Under the pieces are notes generated by a model that made no database searches, was not told where the DNA came from, and was given only the letters and a program-made list of their open reading frames with translations. Shown here piece by piece: positions 55,541-63,999 of a stretch of DNA of 64,000 nucleotides (position 1 is the first letter of the stretch; each line of letters begins with the position of its first letter). Source of the DNA: Clostridium_I sp047718555 (lineage in GTDB: Bacteria > Bacillota > Clostridia > Clostridiales > Clostridiaceae); the NCBI RefSeq assembly GCF_047718555.1, contig NZ_JBDNRK010000002.1:105649-169648 (forward strand). Reading direction: 5' to 3'. The position numbers and the translations under genes are program-made.

Positions 55541-57005
55541 GTGCTCCACCTCCAAGAAAAGTAAATGGATCCTGCTCTAGCCACCATTTTGTATAAGGCA
55601 TACTGCTATGCTTTGCAAGATTAGTTACAAACTCTTTATTATCTATGGTCTCAGCAATTCTTCCTGCATAATTAAGCACTCCTTGGTATCCAAAACCAAA
55701 TTGCTCATCTCCAATAAGCAATGTAGGTATGCCTAATTTTGCTCCCCATAAAGTCATTCCACCATGCCTTGCAATCATAATATCAGGTCTTACTCTATTA
55801 AGAATATTAACCAGCTCATAGGACTGCTTGTTGCATACATTATAGTTTTTAATATCACCATAATTCTTAACGTCCTGAGCCAGAGCATCAGAAGTTTTAT
55901 CCCCATTATCATATATTGGATCATGGTGAAAAATAGCTGCTCCCTGCACTTCTAGTCCCAATTCTCTAAGCAGTGCAATTATAGCGTGACCATGGGCCGC
56001 CCCTGCTGTAAGATAAGCAGTTTTACCTTTTAGCAATTCTCTATATTCGTTGAGTTTAGGTATTACTCTTTCATGTTCCTCATTTATAATTTCTTCTATT
56101 TCTTTTTCCTTATTAAGAACTTTCCCAAGATCTCTTAGCCATTGATCTGTACCAGCTATTCCATAGGCAGGTGGTGATTTTATTTCTGGAACACCATATA
56201 CCTGTTCTAAAGCTGCTCCCATATAGGTTCCAAGGGTTGAGCATACCTGAATAGTTGCTGCTGCTTCTGATATATATTCTAAATCTGCAACTGTAGAAAA
56301 AGGTACAACATATTGAGCCTCATAGCCTATTCTATTGAGAATATCATCGAAAATATGGCTGCCCCAAAAATTTATAATGTTTACCTTGTTAGTCTTTTTT
56401 CTTGGTGGCTTTACTATTTTTCTAACTATTGCATGATAAGCTGAATCAAAGCCTGAAGTCCATATCTTTGATCTGAAGCCTTCACAAAAACATGCAACTA
56501 CTGGTATACCAAGTTCCTTAGATAATTCTTCAGTTTCAGTCTCTACATCTTCTCCTATTATTCCAGTAGCACAGGAAGTTGTAACAAATATAGCATTAGG
56601 CTTTGCTCTTTTATAAGCTTCCCTTACTGTAGCTTTCAGCTTTTCCCCTGCTCCAAAAACTGTATCCTTTTCTTCTATATTGGTATTAAAATATCTTCCA
56701 TTTGTTGAAGGCAAATCTCTTTGCATTTGTCCTACTCTATACACAAAATTAAAGCCAAAGAAATCCCCTGCACAACCTACAGGAGCATGATTTACCATAG
56801 CTGCATCCTTTATCATAGAAAGCTGGCAAAACGCCTGGCCTGAACTACATCCCATGCACTGGCTAAAACTTCTTGAAGAATCCTTAAGTTTTCCAGCCTG
56901 AGAACATCTAACAAGTTCATCAGCACTGCCATTAAAACCAGTAATAGAACCAAGACGTTTTTCACGAACTTCAACTTCAGGAATTTTTAAATTTATTTTC
57001 CCCAT
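55524..57005 (-). CDS. nitrogenase-like component 1, alpha (NifD/NifE-type) subunit
   Basis: 493 residues. C53 (QCMGCSSG), C78 (APVGC) and C145 (TTSCATGIIGED) have NifD-like P-cluster spacing; together with the partner all six ligands are present. C255 (IQVCSTLGTYMG) fits the cofactor-binding Cys275 of NifD. The block matching NifD His442 reads GDEQFGFGYQG (432-442) and has no His, so a FeMo-type cofactor would lack its second ligand. Extra N-terminal Cys (34, 50, 60) are unusual. Strong GAGGAGG site. Electron donor (an iron protein) must be encoded elsewhere. Confidence 0.85.
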   Translation of the reverse strand: MGKINLKIPEVEVREKRLGSITGFNGSADELVRCSQAGKLKDSSRSFSQCMGCSSGQAFCQLSMIKDAAMVNHAPVGCAGDFFGFNFVYRVGQMQRDLPSTNGRYFNTNIEEKDTVFGAGEKLKATVREAYKRAKPNAIFVTTSCATGIIGEDVETETEELSKELGIPVVACFCEGFRSKIWTSGFDSAYHAIVRKIVKPPRKKTNKVNIINFWGSHIFDDILNRIGYEAQYVVPFSTVADLEYISEAAATIQVCSTLGTYMGAALEQVYGVPEIKSPPAYGIAGTDQWLRDLGKVLNKEKEIEEIINEEHERVIPKLNEYRELLKGKTAYLTAGAAHGHAIIALLRELGLEVQGAAIFHHDPIYDNGDKTSDALAQDVKNYGDIKNYNVCNKQSYELVNILNRVRPDIMIARHGGMTLWGAKLGIPTLLIGDEQFGFGYQGVLNYAGRIAETIDNKEFVTNLAKHSSMPYTKWWLEQDPFTFLGGGAHVKNY

Positions 57006-57144
57006 TTATGCTTCCTCCTCATTTCATGATAACCAATGAACCTTTTAGCTCATTATTTATAATAATGTTCCTAATTTTATTCGTACTTATCCAGTCATTA
57101 AAGCTTTAGGAAAGATAATGAACTAAGGTTCTTAAAAGTGTAAA

Positions 57145-57178
57145 AGAGGGTATACTTCTCCTAAGAAGTATACCCTCT
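57145..57178. terminator. hairpin between the thiamine-binding-like and nitrogenase-like genes
   Basis: Perfect 15-bp arms (57145-57159 and 57164-57178), T5 on the plus side and U4 on the minus side. If it terminates fully, the nitrogenase-like pair needs its own promoter. Confidence 0.65.
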
Positions 57179-57284
57179 GGTTTTTCCAGTCAGATATATC
57201 AATAAATGTATATTATACATCATTCCTATTTGTTTAATTGGTTATAATTAATATATGCTAATTTGCTATGTTTGTCAACAGGAT

Positions 57285-57587
57285 TTAATCTAATTTTTCT
57301 TTTACTGAATTTAACTTCTGACTCATAGACGCTTCCTTATCTCTTCTGTCATCTATATTTATAGTAGTAAGAACCCTCTGAGCACCATTTTCAAAAGGTA
57401 TTTCATGCATTTTTCTTATAACCTCCAAAATTACATCCAAATCCCCCTCAAAAACTGTTGCCATAGGTGTAAGCTCATATTTAATGCGCTTTTCATCCTT
57501 TAAAATTTTATGACAGCCAGCTACATATTTACTTACACTAGTTGAACCCGTTCCCAGTGGTACTATTGTTGCCTGTGCTATAGCCAT
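57285..57587 (-). CDS. MTH1187/YkoF-type thiamine-binding-like protein (DUF77)
   Basis: 100 residues from the ATG at 57587, 7 bases after GGAGG. Ferredoxin-like fold family with IVPLGTGSTSVSKYVAGC near the start and LTPMATVFEGDLDVILEVI in the middle, as in MTH1187 proteins, some of which bind thiamine-like ligands. Lies upstream of the nitrogenase-like pair, but a hairpin intervenes. Its role here is unknown. Confidence 0.85.
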   Translation of the reverse strand: MAIAQATIVPLGTGSTSVSKYVAGCHKILKDEKRIKYELTPMATVFEGDLDVILEVIRKMHEIPFENGAQRVLTTINIDDRRDKEASMSQKLNSVKEKLD

Positions 57588-57620
57588 GTTAATCACCTCC
57601 AAATTAATATTTTCAATTAC

Positions 57621-57655
57621 CAATTTTTACACCCCAGGGGTGTAATTTTTTCCAG
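57621..57655 (-). repeat. palindromic 35-bp motif flanking the nitrogenase-like cluster, copy 2
   Basis: Centre TACACCCCAGGGGTGTA is a full dyad. 27 of 35 bases match 54188-54222. Lies between the unknown gene (57682) and the thiamine-binding-like gene. Confidence 0.45.
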
Positions 57656-57681
57656 CTTTAGTTCATATAATTCTTAAACAT

Positions 57682-58167
57682 TTAAACAAGATAAAACAAA
57701 TTTTTCTTCTTACTGTCCTCAATCATTGAAAATCTATTGATTATCATATCACCATAATTTTGTGACTCCTCAATGATCCTACTTATAATTTCTTTATTGA
57801 ATTTACTCTGATTCTCATATTTTATTTCTTTAATGATAGAATATTCTATATGGGCTGGCACATTACCTGCAATATAAAGTGGAAATAAATCTTCTATTAT
57901 TTTATTTATAAGTGCAAATTCATATATAGACGCATCTATAATGGTGGTTCCCTGAACATTAAAACAGTGAGCATATTGTCTTTTATATCCATTTACTTCT
58001 ACGAATACCAGTCCTTCTACAGCAGGGACATCCATTCCAAGTTCTCTACAGCATTGGTAAATCAAACCAGATGTTATCTTGCTGCTATTCATTACCTGGT
58101 AATTTTTCATAATATACTTGCATAAATTATGAAATAAGTTCATATCTTTATTCATTTTCATCACCAT
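57682..58167 (-). CDS. protein of unknown function, possible Cys/His/Asp hydrolase fold
   Basis: 161 residues, soluble. The order SGLIYQCCRELGMD, then RQYAHCFNV, then TTIIDASI gives Cys, His and Asp in the order seen in transglutaminase-like and papain-like folds, but no family is recognised. ATG codons at 58167, 58161 and 58155 are possible; none has a strong site. Upstream in the same direction as the nitrogenase-like cluster. Confidence 0.6.
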   Translation of the reverse strand: MVMKMNKDMNLFHNLCKYIMKNYQVMNSSKITSGLIYQCCRELGMDVPAVEGLVFVEVNGYKRQYAHCFNVQGTTIIDASIYEFALINKIIEDLFPLYIAGNVPAHIEYSIIKEIKYENQSKFNKEIISRIIEESQNYGDMIINRFSMIEDSKKKNLFYLV

Positions 58168-58352
58168 ATTTAAAATAACTCTTTAAATTACAATTGTAAA
58201 AGCCCATTTAGCTTGTCTAAATAATTTGTTACTACACCATCTATGTTTAAATTCTATCATTCTCTTCATATCTTCATTTGTCTACAAAAGGGTATTCCAA
58301 ATTTATACTTTGAAATACCCTCTTTAATCTATATGTTTATATCGCCAGTTAT

Positions 58353-58847
58353 CTATTTAGCCTTTTTAGCTGCCTCTAGTATTTCATCATAATTTGGATA
58401 ATCTGTTATTTCACTTAAATAATTTGCATAAGTAACTTTATTGTCACTGCCTACAACAAAAGCTGTTCTTGCAAGAAGTCCTAGTTCTTTAACATAAGTA
58501 CCTGTATTTTCACCAAAAGCTCTATCTTTATAGTCTGAAAGGGTAACTACTTTTTCAATGCCTTCTGCACCGCACCATCTTGCTAGAGCAAAAGGTAAAT
58601 CCATAGATACAGTGTATACAGTAACTCCCTCTATTTCAGCAGCTTTTTCATTAAAAGTTCTTACTTCAAGATCGCATACTGGAGTATCTACAGAAGGAAC
58701 AGTCAAAAATATTCTGACTCCTTTAGTATCCTTTAATGAAATTGGTGCTAATGAATTATTAGCTGTAATAAAATCCGGGAAGATATCTCCCACCTTTACT
58801 TCTTTTCCCTGTAATGTAACTTCATTTCCCTGAAAATCAACTTTCAT
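58353..58847 (-). CDS. tpx: thiol peroxidase
   Basis: Peroxiredoxin of the Tpx class that reduces peroxides with thioredoxin. 164 residues; peroxidatic C58 in SVDTPVCDL and resolving C92 in RWCGAEG, 34 residues apart as in E. coli Tpx. Monocistronic; cytoplasmic. Confidence 0.95.
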   Translation of the reverse strand: MKVDFQGNEVTLQGKEVKVGDIFPDFITANNSLAPISLKDTKGVRIFLTVPSVDTPVCDLEVRTFNEKAAEIEGVTVYTVSMDLPFALARWCGAEGIEKVVTLSDYKDRAFGENTGTYVKELGLLARTAFVVGSDNKVTYANYLSEITDYPNYDEILEAAKKAK

Positions 58848-58904
58848 ATACTTTAGCTTATTTATAGTTAGATTTTATTATGTACCTATAACATAATACA
58901 CTTT

Positions 58905-59063
58905 AGGCATATTCAAATAAATAACTAGTCAGTATGCTAGCCTATTTTGAATCCTACTGCGTCAACAGACCCCTCAGATAGCCCACTATCATCAGAACCT
59001 GTTTCCTTGTATGATTAAAAATATTCGTCGCATCTTTGACTTACTATTTATTTTCACATGCCT
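58905..59063. repeat. MITE-like element, copy 4 (159 bp)
   Basis: Ends AGGCATATTCAAATAAATAA and TTATTTTCACATGCCT are imperfect inverted repeats. The 80-base inner part is more GC-rich than its surroundings and absent from the other copies, so this is probably closest to the parent element. Confidence 0.7.
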
Positions 59064-59328
59064 TAATAAATAAGCCTTTTCACCTCACTTTATATTTAAT
59101 ATTTAATATTAATTAATATCCTTTATCTATTATTAATTTTACTACACCTACTTAGATTTGTAAACCTAAAATACCAATTTTATCAAATTATCTTTTATTT
59201 TCCCTTTTTTAGATTAAACCCATATATATTTTACTCATTTACGCTTTTTCAATTCATGATTTAATACATTATTTAATAATTAAAAATAAGATTTTAATTA
59301 TTACTTTTAATATTAAAATAGCTAAAAA

Positions 59329-59366
59329 GCTGCCTTATAATGCATATATATGCATTGTAAGGCAGC
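59329..59366 (-). terminator. perfect or near-perfect palindrome after the ABM gene
   Basis: GCTGCCTTATAATGCATA pairs with the following complement (one mismatch). Minus-strand tail is U-rich. Likely terminator of the ABM-domain gene. Confidence 0.6.
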
Positions 59367-59468
59367 CACTTCTACTTTCACTAATATCACATTGAAATTA
59401 TTCTGAAAATATCAGAAATAACAAAAGATGACTCTACTTATAGCAGGGTCATTAAAAAATCTACAAAC

Positions 59469-59756
59469 TTAAATAGCAAGATTATAAATATTTATATCCA
59501 TATCCTTTTCCTGAAGCTTAGAAAGTTCTCCCATTGCATTTACAAAATGAGATGTCTTCATATGTTTGTCTAAAGCAGCTTGATCCTTCCATTCTTCTAT
59601 AAAAGTTAATATCTGTTCATTACTAGCATCTTGATATAAACCATAAGATATATTTTCCTCTTCTTTTCTACTTTCTTCTACCAATCCAGAAGCAACTTCT
59701 TTAAACTTGTCTACTTCTCCTGCCTTCACATAACCTTTTGCTACAACTTTAATCAT
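59469..59756 (-). CDS. ABM-domain protein (putative quinol monooxygenase family)
   Basis: 95 residues from the ATG at 59756 with AAAGGAAGAG upstream. Single dimeric alpha-beta barrel domain: VVAKGYVKAGEVDKFKEVA, LTFIEEWKDQAALDKHMKTS. Family members act as cofactor-free monooxygenases or heme-degrading enzymes; in anaerobes the role is unclear. Confidence 0.88.
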   Translation of the reverse strand: MIKVVAKGYVKAGEVDKFKEVASGLVEESRKEEENISYGLYQDASNEQILTFIEEWKDQAALDKHMKTSHFVNAMGELSKLQEKDMDINIYNLAI

Positions 59757-59934
59757 ATTATTCTCTTCCTTTCCTCTTTTATATTTAGAATACACTAACT
59801 ATTATATTTGTAAAATATACAAAGTACAAGTGACAGTAAACCTTAATACTTCTACTAAATCATATGAAAATTCAATCATCATTTGTAGTAATAGTAATTC
59901 AATGTTATTCTAAAAGTAAAATATATAAAAATTA

Positions 59935-59975
59935 TACACATTGCAGATAAATCATTAATCCACAATGTGCATAAT
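59935..59975 (-). terminator. terminator of the PGDH-like gene
   Basis: Thirteen-base arms (59931-59943 and 59963-59975) with one mismatch, followed by a U-rich tail on the minus strand. Confidence 0.55.
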
Positions 59976-59996
59976 TTATTTACACATTATATTAAA

Positions 59997-60941
59997 TTAA
60001 TTTACAGGCCAAGAAATTTCTTTACCACTTAAAACTTCCTGTATACCTATAGCTGGATGCAGTGACATCCTCTTCATTGCTTCTACTGTATGAGCAGCTG
60101 CATGAGGAGTTAAGATTACATTATCCAGATTAAATATAGGATTCTCCATAGAAGGTACCTCACCTTCATATACATCCACAGCAGCACCAGCAATCTTCTT
60201 ATTTTCAAGTGCCTCAATAAGTGCCTCGTTGTCAACAACTTCTCCCCGGGCTGTATTTATTAAAAATGCTCCTGATTTCATAAGTTCAAATTCTCTTTTA
60301 CCAATCATTTTTCTCGTAGCATCATTAAGTGGAACATGCAAGCTTACAAAATCTGAATTTTCAAGCACATAATCTAGCTTGTTTGTAACTTTTATATCTT
60401 CTGATGATTCCATATCAGCAATATTTCTTTTAAATTCTATGATTTTCATTCCAAATCCAACAGATGCTTTTAATGCCACAAGTCTTCCTATATTTCCTGC
60501 TCCAATAATTCCAAGAACCTTTCCCTTAAGGTCCATGCCCAGATTTTCTCTTATTTGAAAATTTCCCGTTCTCAATTCTCTATCATATGTAAAAAACTTT
60601 TTTGCTAAAGAGATGATAAGACCTATTGTATATTCTGCTACAGTATTTGTATTAGATTCAGGAGAGTTGGTAACCCTTATACCCCGTCTTGTTGCTGCCT
60701 CCACATCTATATTGTCTACGCCAACTCCAAATTTAGATATAACCTTTAATTTTTCTCCAGCATTTATAACCCTTGATGTAATATTAGCCATTCGGACAAG
60801 TATGGCATCACAATCCTTAACCTCCTCTATAATTGTCTTCTCGGATATATCTGCTGCCATTTTTATTTCATATCCAAATTTTTTTAGATAATCTTTTCCC
60901 TCATCATCTATCTCTTCAGTAATTAGTACTTTATAATCCAT
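59997..60941 (-). CDS. D-3-phosphoglycerate dehydrogenase-like 2-hydroxyacid dehydrogenase
   Basis: 314 residues from the ATG at 60941, 8 bases after AAAGGGAG. KFGVGVDNIDVEAATRRGI, nucleotide fold GIIGAGNIGRLVALKA, catalytic Arg (NTARGEVVD), Glu (DVYEGE) and His (LTPHAAAHT). Short form without an ACT domain. The N-terminal part fits SerA-type enzymes; the exact substrate is not fixed and no serine gene is adjacent. Confidence 0.88.
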   Translation of the reverse strand: MDYKVLITEEIDDEGKDYLKKFGYEIKMAADISEKTIIEEVKDCDAILVRMANITSRVINAGEKLKVISKFGVGVDNIDVEAATRRGIRVTNSPESNTNTVAEYTIGLIISLAKKFFTYDRELRTGNFQIRENLGMDLKGKVLGIIGAGNIGRLVALKASVGFGMKIIEFKRNIADMESSEDIKVTNKLDYVLENSDFVSLHVPLNDATRKMIGKREFELMKSGAFLINTARGEVVDNEALIEALENKKIAGAAVDVYEGEVPSMENPIFNLDNVILTPHAAAHTVEAMKRMSLHPAIGIQEVLSGKEISWPVN

Positions 60942-61124
60942 ATACAACGCTCCCTTTAAGTTGGTAATTTTATGTAAAACACTGTTAATTGTATTGTTTT
61001 AGTCATAATATTTTACTTTTATAAAAATAAAGTTTACTATTGATATTATATCATTATTTGATAATGGTATCATTTTGTTTATCATTCTGTTATACTTATT
61101 TCCATGTTATAAATAATAGAAGAG

Positions 61125-61781
61125 GTGTTTTACATAAATACAAATTACAAAAATATAGAAAATAAATATGAAATTAGAGACAATGTAGTTTTAATATCCC
61201 TACTTAAAAAGGATGGTTCTGAACTTATAGCTAAGATAGATGCCAATGATATGGAAAAAGTTACAAATATGGGGACTTGGTTTGCTGAGTGGCATAAAGA
61301 CTTTAATAGTTACCTAGCCCAAAATATAAGCTCAACTAAAACTAATAAAAAATCTAAGCCAATAAAACAGAATTTACAAAGCATAATCTTAGATACTAAT
61401 TCTAAAACTCCCATTAAGCATTTAAACGGTGATACTTTAGACAATAGAAAATGCAATCTAGAAATAGTTGAAAAAAACATTAAGAATGACTATGAAATTG
61501 TAGATGAAAAAACAATTGCTGTAATCTTAAGAGATAAGAATGGTAAAGCTTTTTCTAAGGCGTTAATATCTAAAGAGGATTTAAATACTGTAATTACTGA
61601 TGATTATAGCTGGGTAAAGTATAAAAGCCACAGTGACATTTGTGTAGTAGCCAATACTCCTAGTGGACGAATTTATCTAGATAGAATAATTATGAATCCT
61701 AATGATACTGAGACTATTCATCACATTAATCTTAATCCATTAGATAATAGAAGAGTTAATTTGGAGAAGATATCACTATAG
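61125..61781 (+). CDS. tandem HNH-like protein, unknown; start unusual
   Basis: About 216-218 residues made of two related halves, each ending in an HNH-type end block: KHLNGDTLDNRKCNLEIV (first) and HHINLNPLDNRRVNLEKI (second), like those of AP2/HNH homing endonucleases. Preceding strands differ from active enzymes, so nuclease activity is uncertain. The GTG at 61125 is part of the AGAGGTG site; ATA at 61134 is 8 bases after it and may be the true start. A two-hairpin repeat and a terminator follow directly on the same strand. Confidence 0.7.
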   Translation: MFYINTNYKNIENKYEIRDNVVLISLLKKDGSELIAKIDANDMEKVTNMGTWFAEWHKDFNSYLAQNISSTKTNKKSKPIKQNLQSIILDTNSKTPIKHLNGDTLDNRKCNLEIVEKNIKNDYEIVDEKTIAVILRDKNGKAFSKALISKEDLNTVITDDYSWVKYKSHSDICVVANTPSGRIYLDRIIMNPNDTETIHHINLNPLDNRRVNLEKISL

Positions 61782-61789
61782 CTCATCAA

Positions 61790-61909
61790 TTCATCTAAAC
61801 TAAGTGGGAGTTTGTATTCCCACTTAGTTTAGATGAATTATCCAGGGACGTGTCGCTGTTATCTCCATCTTTAAACGGTGGAGTGTTACAGCGACTAGTC
61901 ATCGGATAA
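61790..61909 (+). repeat. two-hairpin RNA-like repeat, most complete copy
   Basis: Hairpin 2 has perfect 20-bp arms (61790-61809 and 61818-61837). Then TTATCC (61838) and GGATAA (61904) close a second structure with stems TCGCTGT/ACAGCGA (61853-61859, 61888-61894) and CTCC/GGAG, and conserved loops AGGGACGT and TAGTCATC. It begins 9 bases after the HNH-like stop. Confidence 0.75.
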
Positions 61910-61920
61910 AATATTAAAAC

Positions 61921-61975
61921 AGAGGATTTAATACCGAAATTAATTTTACTTTCAGTATTAAATCCTCTATTTTTT
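61921..61975 (+). terminator. terminator after the HNH-like gene and repeat
   Basis: Nineteen-base arms AGAGGATTTAATACCGAAA (61921-61939) and its complement (61950-61968) with one mismatch, then T6. A transcript from the HNH-like gene would include the repeat and end here. Confidence 0.8.
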
Positions 61976-62023
61976 ATACTAAAATACCCTCCATTAATAA
62001 TCAATATCTATAAATAATACTAA

Positions 62024-62240
62024 TTACAATAATTCTTTAATTGAACTATCTTCACTTTCCACTTCATATTTTGATGATTTCAACTGAATAACAAATAGAA
62101 TTAGACCCACCAATGTAACTACAGGTGCAATTAATGTAAGATCTCTCATGGGAAGATAGGCTATAGATAATCCACCTATAAACGCTCCACCTGCATTACC
62201 TAAATTCATTGCAGTCAGTACTATTATAACATTTTGATAT
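62024..62240 (-). pseudogene. C-terminal remnant of an MFS transporter
   Basis: About 70 residues (NLGNAGGAFIGG, a hydrophobic helix, then a charged tail) match the end of twelve-helix MFS drug or sugar transporters. A stop codon at about 62241 closes the frame upstream; the other ten helices are missing. Confidence 0.6.
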
Positions 62241-62518
62241 TACTGATTTTGTATTTAATTCTGTTTAAAACTTTTCATATAACTTTATTACTTTCCATCC
62301 GCTGGATCATATCCCACAACAGTCCATATTCTCGTATTATCCTGCCTTACAATTTAATATTTTTTTCTACCTCCATCATAAATTTAACTCCTTTTCTCCT
62401 AGCTAGATATTTACAATAATAATGACGTTAAAGAGCTTCTATATGTTGCATTGTTATTTTTAATTAAAAATTTTGTATTTAATTCTACATTTTGTAAAAA
62501 TAAAATTTTTATAAATAA

Positions 62519-62547
62519 TTGATTAATATTGATTTTTAGTGTACAAT
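62519..62547 (+). promoter_or_regulatory. putative asd promoter
   Basis: TTGATT (62519-62524), 17-base spacer, TACAAT (62542-62547), just before the riboswitch. Confidence 0.55.
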
Positions 62548-62573
62548 AGAAATCACAATATAAATATGAAATT

Positions 62574-62750
62574 TAGAGATAGAGGCGCGATGCTTAAGAG
62601 TACCCTTATGGAGGTAAGCACTATGAAGTATTGGGAAAGGAATCATCGCCGAAGTAAGTAGCTATTGCTTTAACGCTATATTACTGGTTTTGCATATAAT
62701 ATATGTATGACTGTCACAACTTTTTGTGGAGCGCTATCCTGAGCAAGTTT
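62574..62750 (+). ncRNA. lysine riboswitch (L box)
   Basis: The conserved elements are in order: AGAGGCGCGATGC, AAGAGTA, TGGGAAAGGAATCATCGCCGA (split here: GGGAAAGG, then GCCGAAG), ACTGG, TGACTGTCAC and TGTGGAGCGCTATCCTG. This is the known lysine aptamer. It controls asd in the lysine branch, expected to turn the gene off when lysine is high. Confidence 0.93.
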
Positions 62751-62778
62751 TATTCTTTTTTAATTTATATGAATAAAT

Positions 62779-62812
62779 GAGCCTTGGGTTTAGCCTTGGC
62801 TTTTATTTTTTA
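62779..62812 (+). terminator. riboswitch-associated terminator candidate
   Basis: AGCC and GGCT arms with an inner GG/CC pairing, followed by TTTTATTTTTT. The stem is weak as drawn and may need upstream bases. Confidence 0.45.
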
Positions 62813-62840
62813 ACAAAATTTATTCTGGAGGGATCTTATA

Positions 62841-63920
62841 ATGAACAAAAAATTAAAAGTAGGTTTACTTGGTGGTACTGGCCTTGTGGGTCAAAGATTT
62901 GTAACCCTTCTTGATAACCATCCTTATTTTGAAGTTACAGCCGTTGCAGCAAGCAAACGTTCTGCTGGTAAAAAATATTATGATACTGTAAAAGACAGAT
63001 GGAAGCTTAGTATACCTATGCCTGATTATATTAAGGATATAGTTGTAAAAGACATTTATGAAATAGATGAAATTGCCAACGAAGTAGATTTTGTATTCTG
63101 TGCGGTAGATATGCCTAAAGAAGAAATAAAGAAAATAGAAGAAACTTATGCAAAACACGAAATACCTGTAGTATCAAACAATTCTGCTCATAGATTTACT
63201 GAAGATGTTCCTGTTGTTATACCTGAAGTAAACTCAGACCATCTTAAAATAATTGACAAACAAAGAGAAAGACTAGGAACAAAAAAAGGCTTTATCACAG
63301 CTAAGCCAAATTGTTCAATCCAAAGTTACGTTCCTGCATTAAGTGCACTTTTGGAATACAAGCCAACTAAAATACTCGTTTGTACTTATCAGGCAATATC
63401 AGGCAGTGGAAAAACTTTCAAGGAATTTCCTGAAATACTTGATAATGTTATTCCTTACATTCCTGGTGAAGAAGATAAAAGTGAAAAAGAGCCTCTAAAA
63501 GTATGGGGTCATATTGAAGACAATAAAATAGTTTGTGCTGAAAGCCCTGCAATAACTTCTCAGTGTTTAAGAGTACCTGTAGCCGATGGTCATATGGCTG
63601 CTGTATTTGTTTCCTTTGAAAATAAGCCTTCAAAAGAGACTATGCTTGAACACTTTAAAAGCTTCAAAGGAAAGCCTCAGCTTTTAGAGCTTCCTACAGC
63701 TCCTGAAAACTTCTTAACTTATTTTGAAGATGATTTCAGACCTCAACCAAGACTAGATAGAGAGCTAGAAAAGGGAATGGGAGTAACAATTGGAAGACTT
63801 AGAGAAGATACTGTATTTGACTATAAATTCGTATGTCTTTCTCACAACGCACTACGTGGTGCAGCAGGTGGAGCACTTTTAACTGCTGAACTTCTATACA
63901 GAGAAGGTTATTTATACTAA
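62841..63920 (+). CDS. asd: aspartate-semialdehyde dehydrogenase
   Basis: Reduces aspartyl phosphate to aspartate semialdehyde for lysine, threonine and methionine. 359 residues: nucleotide loop GLLGGTGLVGQRF, catalytic Cys in AKPNCSIQSY, and downstream ISGSGKTF and LRVPVADGH. The sequence is of the longer archaeal/fungal-like class. GGAGGG precedes the ATG. It is controlled by the lysine riboswitch directly upstream. Confidence 0.96.
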   Translation: MNKKLKVGLLGGTGLVGQRFVTLLDNHPYFEVTAVAASKRSAGKKYYDTVKDRWKLSIPMPDYIKDIVVKDIYEIDEIANEVDFVFCAVDMPKEEIKKIEETYAKHEIPVVSNNSAHRFTEDVPVVIPEVNSDHLKIIDKQRERLGTKKGFITAKPNCSIQSYVPALSALLEYKPTKILVCTYQAISGSGKTFKEFPEILDNVIPYIPGEEDKSEKEPLKVWGHIEDNKIVCAESPAITSQCLRVPVADGHMAAVFVSFENKPSKETMLEHFKSFKGKPQLLELPTAPENFLTYFEDDFRPQPRLDRELEKGMGVTIGRLREDTVFDYKFVCLSHNALRGAAGGALLTAELLYREGYLY

Positions 63921-63964
63921 TAGTAATTCAAATATCAATTTATCTTTATTTGAAGCAAGTTCTT

Positions 63965-63999
63965 AATTCAGGTGGGGATTCTTTTACCCCATCTGAATT
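63965..63999 (+). repeat. two-hairpin repeat family, start of another copy (cut by window edge)
   Basis: Thirteen-base arms AATTCAGGTGGGG (63965-63977) and CCCCATCTGAATT (63987-63999), with a G-U pair at the same place as in the 38884-38915 hairpin. Continues beyond the window. Confidence 0.55.

Larger units (their letters stand above)
58848..59468. other. gene-free stretch with a MITE and a hairpin
   Basis: Holds the largest MITE-like copy and the palindrome at 59329-59366; the rest is very AT-rich and shows nothing else. Confidence 0.5.
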
